Origin: Blastococcus tunisiensis
GTDB taxonomy: Bacteria; Actinomycetota; Actinomycetes; Mycobacteriales; Geodermatophilaceae
Assembly (NCBI RefSeq): GCF_900112815.1
Contig: NZ_FOND01000032.1
Coordinates: 1-33,300, forward strand
DNA: 33,300 bases
Direction: 5' to 3'
The translations under genes were made by a program, and so were the position numbers. Position 1 is the stretch's first letter. Every line of letters starts with the position of its first letter. The notes beneath the pieces were generated by a model. The model saw only the letters and a program-made list of their open reading frames with translations. It searched no databases and was not told where the DNA came from. Shown here piece after piece: positions 1 to 7,407 of this stretch.

Positions 1-658
1 CCACGCTGACGCCCTTGATCGTGCCGTGCTCGTCGACCTCGCCGGGCTGGCCGTACGGGCGGGTGATCGTGTCGGCCGGCGGCCAGTTCGGGATGCCCTC
101 GATCGGGAACGGCACCTGGTAGGTCGGGCCGTCGTACTGCAGCAGCGGCTCGGCCCACGCCTTCTTCATGATCTTGAAGTTCTCGGAGAAGAGCAGCCGG
201 TTGCGCTGGTCGGCGTCGCTCATGTCCGACGCCGTCGACGTCACGCCGAACCGCTGACACAGGATGTTCTGCCAGCGCGCCTGGTAGCCGCGCGCCATGC
301 CGACGAACAGCCGGCCCTTGAGCATGTGGTCCACCATGGCGATCTCTTCGGCCAGCCGGATCGGGTCGTGCGCGGGGAGCACCAGCCCGAGCTGACCGTG
401 GCGGAGCCGCTTGGTGTGCTGCCCGAGGTAGAGGTTGAGCATCAGGGGGGACGGCGAGATCTCCATGCCCTCGGAGTGCATGTGGTGCTCGACGTGGGTG
501 ATGCCCCAGTAGCCGAGGTCGTCGGCGGCCTTGACGAGCTCGACAAGGCTCTCGAGCATCCGCTGGTAGGCGTCGTTGTCCCGTCCGATCGGGCGGCGGG
601 CGGCCATCTCCTGCTCGTCACCGAGCGTGGGATAGACCTGCAGGATCACTTCGGTCAT
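1..658 (-). CDS. LLM-class flavin-dependent monooxygenase, 3' end outside window
   Basis: The first 219 residues are present; the C-terminus lies beyond base 1. The protein has the luciferase-like (LLM) TIM-barrel pattern: an early segment GYWGITHVEHHMHSEGME (His pair typical of the group), then PAHDPIRLAEEIAMVDHMLKG and a glycine-rich GMARGYQARW. This arrangement is seen in FMN-dependent bacterial luciferase relatives that use reduced FMN and oxygen, supplied by a separate reductase. The ATG at 658 is preceded by GGAG about 6 bases upstream, which supports this start. It lies 72 bases downstream of the FAH-family hydrolase on the same strand, so the two are probably co-transcribed. It resembles the LLM at 2929-4206 more than the F420-like ones at 10512 and 22079. 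The substrate is unknown. Confidence 0.8.
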   Translation of the reverse strand, partial: MTEVILQVYPTLGDEQEMAARRPIGRDNDAYQRMLESLVELVKAADDLGYWGITHVEHHMHSEGMEISPSPLMLNLYLGQHTKRLRHGQLGLVLPAHDPIRLAEEIAMVDHMLKGRLFVGMARGYQARWQNILCQRFGVTSTASDMSDADQRNRLLFSENFKIMKKAWAEPLLQYDGPTYQVPFPIEGIPNWPPADTITRPYGQPGEVDEHGTIKGVSV

Positions 659-730
659 GCGCGTCTCCGTCGTGTTGCGGGGGAGCCGGTCTGCCGGGCG
701 GCAGTCCGGTACGTGCAGCAGGGGGACGGC

Positions 731-1693
731 TCAGGCCGTCGTACGGACGAGGTCGATGCCGTAGCCGGGTGCCAGCCGCTTCTGGCCGACGGTGTTGCGC
801 AGGACGCCGATGCCGGTGACCTCCAGCTCGACGACGTCGCCGGGTGCGATCCAGCGGTCCATCTCCAGGCCGCAACCGCGGCCGATGGTGCCGCCGCCGA
901 AGACGTCACCGGGCTGCAGTGGCTGGTCCACCGACAGGGTTGAGATGACCTCGGCGAAGCTGAAGACCATCGCGCCCAGAGTGCCCTCGGACCAGGTCTC
1001 GCCGTTGACCCGAGCGCTCATGCGGGCGGTGGAGATGTCGATCGAGTCCGCAGTGGTCAGCGTCGGGCCCAGGGTGGTGGCGAAGTCCTTGCCGAGGGCC
1101 GGCCCGAGCTGCACCTCCATCTCGCGGAACTGGATGTCGCGGGCGCTCCAGTCGTTGAAGATCGTGTAGCCGACGATGCAGTCCAGTGCCTGCTCCGGCG
1201 TCACCTGGAAGGCGCGCTTGCCCAGGACCGCGGCCACCTCGAGCTCGAAGTCAAGCTTGTCGGTGTAGTGCGGCCAGGGGACCTCATCGTCCGGGCCGAT
1301 GACCGTGTCGGGATTGCCCTTCCAGTGGATCGGCAGTCGGTACCACTCGGCCGGCACACTGCCGAAGCTGTTCCTGACGTGCTCCTCGACGAGCATGAAG
1401 TCACGCATCGAATTGGGGCGGGGGAGGGGTGCGAGCAGTCGGACCTCGCTCGCAGGTGCCGAGAACTCGCCGGTGTCCCGCGCCCGGTCCAGGCACTTCC
1501 GGGCGAGGTCGAGACCCTCGTCGCCGAGGCGGAGCAGCTCGAGCATCGAGCCGGGAACGGGATGCCCACCGGGGCGACTCCCCGCCGCGTCGACGAGGTC
1601 GACGATCCGCTCGCCGTCGGCGATCCCGACGCGGGGAGAGTCCGCGCCGTCCCGACGGCGGTAGCTGACCAGCTGCACGGTGCCTGCTCTCAT
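731..1693 (-). CDS. Fumarylacetoacetate hydrolase (FAH) family protein
   Basis: A 320-residue member of the FAH superfamily, which cleaves C-C bonds of 1,3-diketo acids, hydrates or decarboxylates related compounds, and needs a divalent metal. The core starts near residue 95 with SMRDFMLVEEHV (acid/His pair). The metal ligands E150, E152 (in DFELEVAAVLG) and D181 (FNDWSARD) are visible, followed by LGPALGKDF and the closing GDVVELEVTGIGVLRNTV. The ATG at 1693 gives the normal family length; the open frame runs further upstream but there it crosses the divergent promoter region and the regulator gene. The neighbours are the LLM monooxygenase just downstream and the divergent LysR gene, its likely regulator. 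In this setting it probably hydrolyses a ring-opened dicarbonyl product, but the substrate is not evident. Confidence 0.85.
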   Translation of the reverse strand: MRAGTVQLVSYRRRDGADSPRVGIADGERIVDLVDAAGSRPGGHPVPGSMLELLRLGDEGLDLARKCLDRARDTGEFSAPASEVRLLAPLPRPNSMRDFMLVEEHVRNSFGSVPAEWYRLPIHWKGNPDTVIGPDDEVPWPHYTDKLDFELEVAAVLGKRAFQVTPEQALDCIVGYTIFNDWSARDIQFREMEVQLGPALGKDFATTLGPTLTTADSIDISTARMSARVNGETWSEGTLGAMVFSFAEVISTLSVDQPLQPGDVFGGGTIGRGCGLEMDRWIAPGDVVELEVTGIGVLRNTVGQKRLAPGYGIDLVRTTA

Positions 1694-1718
1694 CCGGTGG
1701 TTCAGGTGACCATGAACG

Positions 1719-1734
1719 GACCGAACGTACGGTC
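1719..1734. promoter_or_regulatory. Near-perfect palindrome in the FAH/LysR divergent region
   Basis: GACCG-AACGTA-CGGTC: 5-base arms around a centre whose ACGT is itself palindromic, with a single mismatched pair. It sits 26 bases upstream of the FAH start, where an operator for the minus-strand operon would be expected. Which protein binds it is not known. Confidence 0.4.
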
Positions 1735-1770
1735 GGCGGATGTGACCTGGGAAACACTGTTCTCTGGTCG

Positions 1771-1793
1771 ATTCACCAACTAGATTGGTGAAT
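1771..1793. promoter_or_regulatory. Perfect 9-base inverted repeat, probable LysR-type operator
   Basis: ATTCACCAA (1771-1779) and TTGGTGAAT (1785-1793) form perfect arms around a 5-base spacer, between the divergent FAH-family and LysR genes. An AT-rich interrupted palindrome in this position fits the autoregulatory site of a LysR-type regulator. It overlaps the in-frame TTG at 1785, which argues that translation of the regulator starts later, at GTG 1821. Confidence 0.65.
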
Positions 1794-1820
1794 CTGTTTG
1801 GGCAGAGAAATGGGCATGCG

Positions 1821-2813
1821 GTGGCTGACAACTTCGAACTTCGGCACCTGAGGGCGTTCGTCGCCGTCGCCGAGGAGCTGAACTTCTCCCGCGCGGCGCG
1901 CAAGCTGCACATGGTCCAGCAGTCGCTGAGCGCCCAGGTGCAGCAGCTCGAGCACGAACTCGGCGTCCAGCTCTTCCGGCGCACCACGCGGCGGGTGGAA
2001 CTCAGTGAGGCCGGCGCGGTGCTGCTCGACCACGCCCGCACCATCCTGCAGCGGGTGACCTCGGCTGCCGAGGAGGTCCGGCGCACCGCCGCTGGCGAGA
2101 CCGGGCGGCTGGTTGTCTCCTACACCCCGACCCTGGTCAACGAGACCCTTCCCCGGCTGGTCACCGCTGTGCACGAGCAGTGGCCCGGGCTCTCACTGCA
2201 GATGGTCGAGATGTGGCAGACGGAGAGCATCGAGTCGGTGAGGGCCGGACGGGTGGACGTCGGGATGGCCCGCCCCGCGCACGTGGACGAGGACCTCGAG
2301 TCGGTCCGGCTGCGGGACGAGCCGATCGGGGTGGTGCTGGGGGAGCGGCATCCCCTGGCGGGCAGACCCCTCCTGACCATGGAGGACCTGGCGAACAGCA
2401 CCTTGGCCATCTGGCCCCGCCAATTCTCGCCGGACTTCTTCGACCAGGTGGTCGACTCCTTCCGGGGACACGGCTTCCGGGGCCGGATCCAGGAGTTCGA
2501 GTACCTGACGTCGGCGCTGTTCCACCGCGATCCGGCGGCCCGCGCGGAGATCGCGGCCGGCCGCGCGTTCTCGGTCGCGTTCGTGACCCAGTTCGACCCC
2601 CTGCCAGAGGGGTTCGTGTGGCGCGCGGTCGAGCCGCAGACGCTGATCCCCGTCCAGCTCTACTGGAGCCGGGGAGCCGGGGCCGCCGTCCGGCGGTTCG
2701 TCGACGTGGCGGTCGAGGTTTCCGCGGCCGACGGCTGGCTGAGTCCCGGCCGGTCGGCGGCGTCCTCGCCGCCCGGCCCGACAGCGGCCGGGGTGTCGGG
2801 ACAGGTGGGCTGA
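1821..2813 (+). CDS. LysR-family transcriptional regulator
   Basis: About 330 residues from GTG 1821. The N-terminus is a classical LysR winged helix: FELRHLRAFVAVAEELNFSRAA, then QQSLSAQVQQLEHELGVQLFRR and VELSEAGAVLLDHAR. A periplasmic-binding-protein-like effector domain follows from about residue 90 (RLVVSYTPTLVNETLPRLV). An in-frame TTG at 1785 would add 12 residues, but it lies inside the 1771-1793 inverted repeat and would leave no room for a leader. The gene is transcribed away from the FAH-LLM operon, the usual LysR arrangement, so it probably activates that operon in response to a pathway intermediate and represses itself. The C-terminal tail after about residue 300 is low-complexity Ala/Gly/Pro/Ser and probably disordered. 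Confidence 0.9.
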   Translation: MADNFELRHLRAFVAVAEELNFSRAARKLHMVQQSLSAQVQQLEHELGVQLFRRTTRRVELSEAGAVLLDHARTILQRVTSAAEEVRRTAAGETGRLVVSYTPTLVNETLPRLVTAVHEQWPGLSLQMVEMWQTESIESVRAGRVDVGMARPAHVDEDLESVRLRDEPIGVVLGERHPLAGRPLLTMEDLANSTLAIWPRQFSPDFFDQVVDSFRGHGFRGRIQEFEYLTSALFHRDPAARAEIAAGRAFSVAFVTQFDPLPEGFVWRAVEPQTLIPVQLYWSRGAGAAVRRFVDVAVEVSAADGWLSPGRSAASSPPGPTAAGVSGQVG

Positions 2814-2857
2814 GAGCCGGGCCCTCGCCGGGCGGCCCGCACCACGATGGGTTGAAG

Positions 2858-2892
2858 CCCGGCACACCGCGCTGGAGCGCGCCGCCGCCGGG
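2858..2892. terminator. Hairpin between convergent genes
   Basis: Nested inverted repeats: CCCGGC (2858-2863) pairs with GCCGGG (2887-2892), enclosing CGCGCT-GG-AGCGCG (2868-2881). It lies between the LysR stop (2813) and the stop of the convergent LLM gene (2929). There is no T-tract, as is common in high-GC actinomycetes, so a bidirectional terminator is an inference. Confidence 0.4.
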
Positions 2893-2928
2893 GATGACTC
2901 TGGTCGAGGCACCCCCGGCGGGCGGGAT

Positions 2929-4206
2929 TCAGCGGACGGGGGGCGTCTCGTCCCAGATCGGTGTCTGGAACTCGGGACGCAGCGTCGGCTTGAACTGCTC
3001 CAGGGTGATTCCGAGCTTGGGCAGCACCTTGTCGACGAGCAACTCGTTGCTGGCCAGCATTTTGTCGATGGACGCCGGCCCGATGCCCTGCCACAGCACG
3101 AGCAGGTCGGTGTCGAAATCCTCGATCACCTGCTCGAGTTTGCGGGCGACAGTGTCGACCGAGCCGGTCAGCGAGTACCCGCGGTCGACCATCGCCCTGT
3201 AGTTGTTCGGGATCGGCCCCTCCTCACCCGGGTAACGCAGCGCCTCGTTGAAGCCGAAGAAGTCGTGCCACTCCGGCCAGATGAAGCCCAGGGCGTTCGA
3301 ACCGATCTCGAACGCCTCTTCGTCGGTCTCCGCCACGACGATCTCGCGGAAGTGGCCGACGTTCTCGCCGCGCTTGATGTTCGGATCCCGCTTCAGCGCC
3401 TCCTCGTGGTAGGCGTCCAGGCAGGAGTCGACGATCTCCTTGATCGGGCTGAAGATGATCGGCCAGGCGGCCTCCTGAGCCGCCCACCGGATCGTGTTGG
3501 GGCTCAGCGTGAACGGAACCATCAACTCGATGGTGGACGGATCCTGGAGCGTGTTCGGGGCGATCCCGATCTTGCGCAGCATCCCGTCCGCGTCGACCGT
3601 CGACGGCGCCATCTTCTGGGTGCCGGGGTGCTCCCAGGAGATGCCCGCCGGGGGCACGTTCCAGTGCTTTCCCTCGAAGGAGTATTCGCGGTTCTCCCAG
3701 AGGCCCCGGATGATCTCGTAGCTCTCCTCGAAGAGCTCCCGGTTGACCTTGTCGTGCGCGGCGTAGTCCGGGTCGGTGGCGAACGTCGCGAACGCGTTGT
3801 TCTTTTGGCCGACGGTCATCACGTGGCGGGACTGGTAACCGCGGGCGAAGCCCGCGAACATCCGGCCGCCGCTGAAATGGTCGAGCATCGCCAGATCCTC
3901 GGCGACGAGGATCGGGTTCCGAGAGGGCAGCACGGATGCCATCTGCCCGATGCGCAGCCGGCTGGTGATGCCGGCCGCCCAAGCGCCCAGCAGGATCGGG
4001 TTGTTCGACATCTCGAGGCCCTCGAGATGGAAGTGGTGCTCGGAGAACGCCACGAAGTCGAAGCCCAGGTCGTCCATCTGCTTGATGATCTGACTGTTCT
4101 CGAACAGCGCCCGCTGGTAGTAGTTTGGGTTCGCGCCGGCGTACCCCTTGCGGAACTCAGCGGGCGTCGCAGCCGCACTGGGCAGCAGGAAACTTCCAAG
4201 CCTCAT
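2929..4206 (-). CDS. LLM-class flavin-dependent monooxygenase
   Basis: A 425-residue luciferase-like protein beginning MRLGSFLLPS. It has the family's early LGFDFVAFSEHHFHLEG segment, then LPSRNPILVAEDLAMLDHFSGGR and GFARGYQSRH, and a C-terminal GSVDTVARKLEQVIEDFDTDLLVLW. The extra length over the 330-360 residues of F420-type LLMs, and the overall pattern, resemble FMN-dependent monooxygenases that take FMNH2 from a reductase. An in-frame TTG at 4218 would add four residues, but GAAGGG then abuts the start with no spacing; ATG 4206 is preferred, with GAAGGG about 12 bases upstream. It lies downstream of ribBA on the same strand (118-base gap) and may share its transcript. The substrate is unknown. 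Confidence 0.85.
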   Translation of the reverse strand: MRLGSFLLPSAAATPAEFRKGYAGANPNYYQRALFENSQIIKQMDDLGFDFVAFSEHHFHLEGLEMSNNPILLGAWAAGITSRLRIGQMASVLPSRNPILVAEDLAMLDHFSGGRMFAGFARGYQSRHVMTVGQKNNAFATFATDPDYAAHDKVNRELFEESYEIIRGLWENREYSFEGKHWNVPPAGISWEHPGTQKMAPSTVDADGMLRKIGIAPNTLQDPSTIELMVPFTLSPNTIRWAAQEAAWPIIFSPIKEIVDSCLDAYHEEALKRDPNIKRGENVGHFREIVVAETDEEAFEIGSNALGFIWPEWHDFFGFNEALRYPGEEGPIPNNYRAMVDRGYSLTGSVDTVARKLEQVIEDFDTDLLVLWQGIGPASIDKMLASNELLVDKVLPKLGITLEQFKPTLRPEFQTPIWDETPPVR

Positions 4207-4324
4207 GGTTCGGGTCAACCCTTCGTAGGGGTGCCGGCGCGGTGCCGGCGGGGTGGATTCGTCCGACGGAGGTCGGCTGCCGCGGGGTTGCGACGGGTTA
4301 GCGGTCCGGACCTGCAGCCTCTGC

Positions 4325-5641
4325 CTACGTCAGGCCGGCCTCGCCGCGGAGGGCATGCACCTCTTCGTCGAGTGCGCCCAGTTCGTGGCCGAGCCGGTCG
4401 CGCTTGGCCCGCAGGTACCGGACGTTCGCCGGACCGGGTACGACGACGATCGGCTCGCGCGTGCTCACTGCGACGCCGTGCTCGACAAGACCGCGGCTCT
4501 TGTCGGGGTTGTTAGTCATCAGCCGCACCGAGCGGACGCCGAGGTCGATCAGGACCTGGGCGGCGACGTCGTACCGGCGGAGGTCGACCGGCAAGCCCAA
4601 CGCCAGGTTCGCATCCAGCGTGTCCAGCCCCTGCTCCTGCAGTTCGTAGGCGCGCATCTTGTTCGCCAGCCCGATACCGCGGCCTTCGTGCCCCCGCAGG
4701 TAGACCAGGACGCCCCGGCCGGTCGCTGCGATGAGCCGCAGTCCGGCGTCCAGTTGCTGACCGCAGTCGCACCGGTGCGAGCCGAACAAGTCGCCGGTGA
4801 GGCACTCCGAGTGGACCCGGACGAGCACGTCCCGGCCGTCCCGCACGTCACCCATCACCATGGCCATGTGCTCCACCGCATCGCCGGTCCCGGTGTAGCA
4901 GTAGGCCCGGAACGTCCCGTGGTCGGTCGGCAGCGATGTCTGGGCCGCGCGCCGCACGACCGGTTCGGCGGCGCGCCGGTGCCGGGCCAGATCGTCGACG
5001 GAGATCAGGTGCAGATCGTGCTGCACCGCGAACCGGCGGAGGTCGCCACGGCGGGCCATCGAACCGTCGTCGTTGACGACCTCGGAGATGACTGCCGCGG
5101 TGCGCAGCCCGGCCAGCCGGCTGAGGTCGACGGCGGCCTCGGTGTGGCCTGCGCGCTCCAGCACGCCACCCGGGCGTGCACGCAGCGGGAAGATGTGCCC
5201 TGGCCGAACAAAGTCCTCGGCGGTAGAAGACGGATCAGCCAGCGCGCGCACCGTCGCGGCACGGTCGGCGGCCGAGATGCCGGTCGAGATGCCGGTGCGC
5301 AGGTCGACCGAGACCGTGAACGCAGTGCCCTTGGGGTCCTCGGTGTCCTGAACCATCTGCGGCAACCGCAGCGCCGCCAGTCGGTCAGCGTCCATCGACA
5401 CACAGACCACACCGCCGGTGTGTCGGACGATGAAGGCCATCAGCTCCGGGGTCATCAGTTCGGCGGCGGCCACCAGGTCGCCTTCGTTCTCCCGGTTTTC
5501 GTCGTCGACAACCAGCACCGGCTCGCCTCGCCGGAACGCCGCGACGGCAGCAGCGAGGTCGCCGCGACGTAGGCTTGGCAGCGAGACCTCGGGCGCACCG
5601 GTGGGCGCGGAGATCCCTGGACGGTATGGAGAACGATTCAT
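4325..5641 (-). CDS. ribBA: Bifunctional DHBP synthase / GTP cyclohydrolase II
   Basis: A 438-residue RibBA. The N-terminal half makes 3,4-dihydroxy-2-butanone 4-phosphate from ribulose 5-phosphate: acidic loop [10 protein letters not shown] at residues 46-55, [10 protein letters not shown] near 146-155 and HTEAAVDL at 166. The C-terminal half opens [14 protein letters not shown] with zinc ligands C280, C291 and C293 (HRCDCG) and [10 protein letters not shown] near 316-325. The GTP branch leads to 5-amino-6-ribitylaminouracil, the shared precursor of riboflavin and of FO, the F420 chromophore. AGGAGGGG at 5645-5652 fixes the ATG at 5641; the 19 residues further upstream in frame are rejected. 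It stands alone, without ribD, ribE or ribH nearby, and its predicted leader (about 20 bases) is too short for an FMN riboswitch. It therefore looks like a dedicated copy serving the pathway. Confidence 0.96.
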   Translation of the reverse strand: MNRSPYRPGISAPTGAPEVSLPSLRRGDLAAAVAAFRRGEPVLVVDDENRENEGDLVAAAELMTPELMAFIVRHTGGVVCVSMDADRLAALRLPQMVQDTEDPKGTAFTVSVDLRTGISTGISAADRAATVRALADPSSTAEDFVRPGHIFPLRARPGGVLERAGHTEAAVDLSRLAGLRTAAVISEVVNDDGSMARRGDLRRFAVQHDLHLISVDDLARHRRAAEPVVRRAAQTSLPTDHGTFRAYCYTGTGDAVEHMAMVMGDVRDGRDVLVRVHSECLTGDLFGSHRCDCGQQLDAGLRLIAATGRGVLVYLRGHEGRGIGLANKMRAYELQEQGLDTLDANLALGLPVDLRRYDVAAQVLIDLGVRSVRLMTNNPDKSRGLVEHGVAVSTREPIVVVPGPANVRYLRAKRDRLGHELGALDEEVHALRGEAGLT

Positions 5642-5650
5642 CGACCCCTC

Positions 5651-5662
5651 CTGACATGCTAG
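5651..5662 (-). promoter_or_regulatory. CTAGCATGYCAG box, copy 1 (ribBA)
   Basis: Read on the minus strand this is CTAGCATGTCAG, seven bases downstream of the predicted -10 and touching the ribBA ribosome-binding site. With the preceding bases, ACGCTAGCATG is identical to the sequence at the hydroxylase promoter (7380-7390). A repressor bound here would cover the transcription start. Confidence 0.6.
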
Positions 5663-5698
5663 CGTGCCGACCGTAGCCGGGTGAGACCCGCGCCACAA
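5663..5698 (-). promoter_or_regulatory. Predicted ribBA promoter
   Basis: On the minus strand, TTGTGG (5693-5698) and TACGGT (5670-5675) are separated by 17 bases, fitting an actinobacterial sigma-70 promoter (TTGnnn and TAnnnT). Transcription would start near 5663, leaving a very short leader before ATG 5641. Confidence 0.5.
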
Positions 5699-5784
5699 GT
5701 GTTGCGTCGGGTGTCTGTCGAATCGGCGATGCCAACTGCCGCGGCACTCCAGCGGACGTGCGGCGACCGAGGGCCCATGAGCTA

Positions 5785-6467
5785 GGGCATGTCTTTGAAG
5801 TCAGGCCAGCCAAGAGCAGGATCGCCGCCAGGACCGTGCCGCCTCGGTAGACGGGACGTGTTTGTCATACCGGGTCGCCAGGCCGCGCCAGTTCTCGAAG
5901 TGGTTGAAGGCCCGTTCGGCGACGTTGCGGTTCTTGTAGTCACCGGTATCGAAGTCGACCGGTCTGCCACCGCGGGAGCCCTTGTTCTTGCGGTGCCGGA
6001 TCTGGTCGGAGGGCTCGGGGATGACCACGGCGTCCGGCGGGAGCCCACGTGGGCCGGTGCCCCCGCGCGGAGTAGGCCTTGTCCGCCCGCAACGCCGCCG
6101 GGGCCGTTCGGGGCCGACCGGGACCGACGCGGGAAACGCGCAGCTCCGCGAGCAGTAGTGGCAGCCCTGGGGAATCGTTGGCCTGACCGGGTGTCACGGC
6201 GATGACCAGCGGCAGCCCGTTGCCATCGACGAGCACATGGGTCTCGGTGGTCAGACCCCCGCGGACTGGTCCCGCCAGGGGAGGCCCGTCGATGTCGGTA
6301 GATCGTCCCGTCCGCCAGCGACCGGTGTTGCCCGCATCGGCCGGCCCATCGCACCCTTACCGGCGGCAGCGCAGGATCGACCCGAGCCCAATCTCGTCAC
6401 TGACCACCGACATCAGCGTTACCCAGCAGCAGTGAGCACCTCAGGGCGCCGACATCCGGGACACCCC
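5785..6467 (-). mobile_element. Decayed IS5-family insertion sequence
   Basis: The 3' end (5785-5802, GGGCATGTCTTTGAAGTC on the plus strand) abuts CTAG, a target typical of the IS427-like branch of IS5. The other end, read on the minus strand at 6467-6451, is GGGGTGTCCCGGATGTC and matches it at 11 of 17 positions, so these are probably the two terminal inverted repeats. The total of about 680 bases is shorter than a full element and reflects an internal deletion in the transposase. It sits between ribBA and the GntR regulator. Confidence 0.65.
5801..6413 (-). pseudogene. Broken IS5-family transposase
   Basis: Reading on the minus strand from ATG 6413, the typical start MSVVSDE is present, but the next part is missing or out of frame. 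The central DDE region resumes in one frame (RGGLTTETHVLVDGNGLPL, later RADKAYSARG) and then shifts near 6050 into another (VIPEPSDQIRHRKNKGSRGG, then NVAERAFNHFENWRGLATRYD), ending at 5801. At least two frameshifts and an internal deletion separate these blocks, so no functional transposase is possible. Confidence 0.8.
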
Positions 6468-6498
6468 CCGGGATCGGGTCGGTGGACCCGTAGGGGGA

Positions 6499-7272
6499 TC
6501 AGCTGCCGGCGGCGCGAACGGCCTCCGTGTCGGCCTCGGACTGGATGACCGCCAATGTGCCGACGATGTGTCGCTCCATTGCGGCGCGGGCGCCCGCCGC
6601 ATCTCCGGACGCCAAAGCCACGCGGATCTGCTCGTGATCGGCGTGTCGGTCGTCGAGTGCGCTGCTGAGGGGCTGGGGGATGCCGGCGGTGTTGATCAAG
6701 AAGTCACTGAGGTCCCACATGCGCAAGCTCATCTCCTCGACCATGTCCGACCTGGCCATGCGGTGAATGACCCCGTGGAACTCACGATTGAAGACGCGAT
6801 AGGCGTGCGCGCGGGCGCCGGTGTCCTGCGCGCTGCACAGGTCACCGATCCGGGCGTGGACTTCGTCCAGGGCGAGCAGGTCGGCTGCTGTTCGGCGCTC
6901 GGCCGCGACGGCGGTGATGGCTCCTTCGAATGCCCCGAAGAGCGTAAAGAAGTCGCCGACGTCCTGCGGGCCGTAGGACGCAACCCGGCACCCCACCTGC
7001 GGAACGATCTCGACGAGGCCGTCTGCGCTCAACCGACGAAGGGCTTCCATGATCGGTTGCTTGCTGACGCCGAGCGCCGACTTGAACATCTCGACCGACA
7101 GCCGATCCCCGGCCGTCCAGCGGCCGTCGAGGAGTTGTTCCTTGATCTGTCGATAGGCCGCCGTCCCTCGCCGCAGGTAGGGGTCCACCGCCGGCATCAT
7201 TGAGACGTCGTCGAGCGAGCCGGGGCTGGAATGTGTGGGGTCACCGGCCATGGTCGAAGCGTAATCGCTCAT
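6499..7272 (-). CDS. GntR-family regulator with FCD domain
   Basis: 257 residues from ATG 7272. A GntR winged helix occupies about residues 38-100 (AYRQIKEQLLDGRWTAGDRLS, then LGVSKQPIMEALRRLSADGLVE). An all-helical FCD ligand-binding domain follows, with FNREFHGVIH and a late DRHADHEQIRVALASGDAAGARAAMERHI that supply the usual metal-binding histidines. FCD regulators sense small organic acids and usually repress nearby catabolic genes. The start is uncertain: ATG 7251 and ATG 7200/7197 are in frame, and none has a strong ribosome-binding site. It is transcribed away from the hydroxylase operon across a 135-base region holding the promoter and box at 7343-7393. It is therefore the best candidate for the protein that binds CTAGCATGYCAG, but this is inference. 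Confidence 0.9.
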   Translation of the reverse strand: MSDYASTMAGDPTHSSPGSLDDVSMMPAVDPYLRRGTAAYRQIKEQLLDGRWTAGDRLSVEMFKSALGVSKQPIMEALRRLSADGLVEIVPQVGCRVASYGPQDVGDFFTLFGAFEGAITAVAAERRTAADLLALDEVHARIGDLCSAQDTGARAHAYRVFNREFHGVIHRMARSDMVEEMSLRMWDLSDFLINTAGIPQPLSSALDDRHADHEQIRVALASGDAAGARAAMERHIVGTLAVIQSEADTEAVRAAGS

Positions 7273-7342
7273 CACGGCTCGCATCGACAGAGCTCGGCGC
7301 GTGCCCTTGCGGACCGACAGCTCCGCGTTTCGCGCGCAAGGC

Positions 7343-7371
7343 TTGCGTGGGATTAGGACGGCCGCTACGTT
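7343..7371 (+). promoter_or_regulatory. Predicted promoter of the hydroxylase operon
   Basis: TTGCGT (7343-7348), a 17-base spacer and TACGTT (7366-7371). The layout matches the ribBA promoter: TTG-type -35, 17-base spacer, TACGnT -10, then the shared box within 10 bases. Confidence 0.5.
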
Positions 7372-7372
7372 C

Positions 7373-7393
7373 AGCGAAACGCTAGCATGCCAG
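7373..7393 (+). promoter_or_regulatory. AGCG-AAA-CGCT repeat and CTAGCATGYCAG box, copy 2
   Basis: AGCGAAACGCT (7373-7383) is an inverted repeat with an AAA centre. It overlaps CTAGCATGCCAG (7382-7393). Both lie immediately downstream of the predicted -10, over the expected transcription start: a repressor-type operator position between the GntR gene and the operon. Confidence 0.6.
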
Positions 7394-7407
7394 TTGGGAG
7401 ACAGTTC

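Noticed and set aside
1694-2086. N-terminal extension of the FAH-family protein
   Set aside because: It would read through the divergent promoter region and into the LysR gene; the family starts near the ATG at 1693.
4326-5572. Long plus-strand frame opposite ribBA
   Set aside because: No domain, and ribBA on the other strand is complete with active-site motifs and a strong ribosome-binding site.
5642-5700. FMN riboswitch upstream of ribBA
   Set aside because: The predicted leader is about 20 bases and no RFN-element sequence is recognisable before the IS5 relic.
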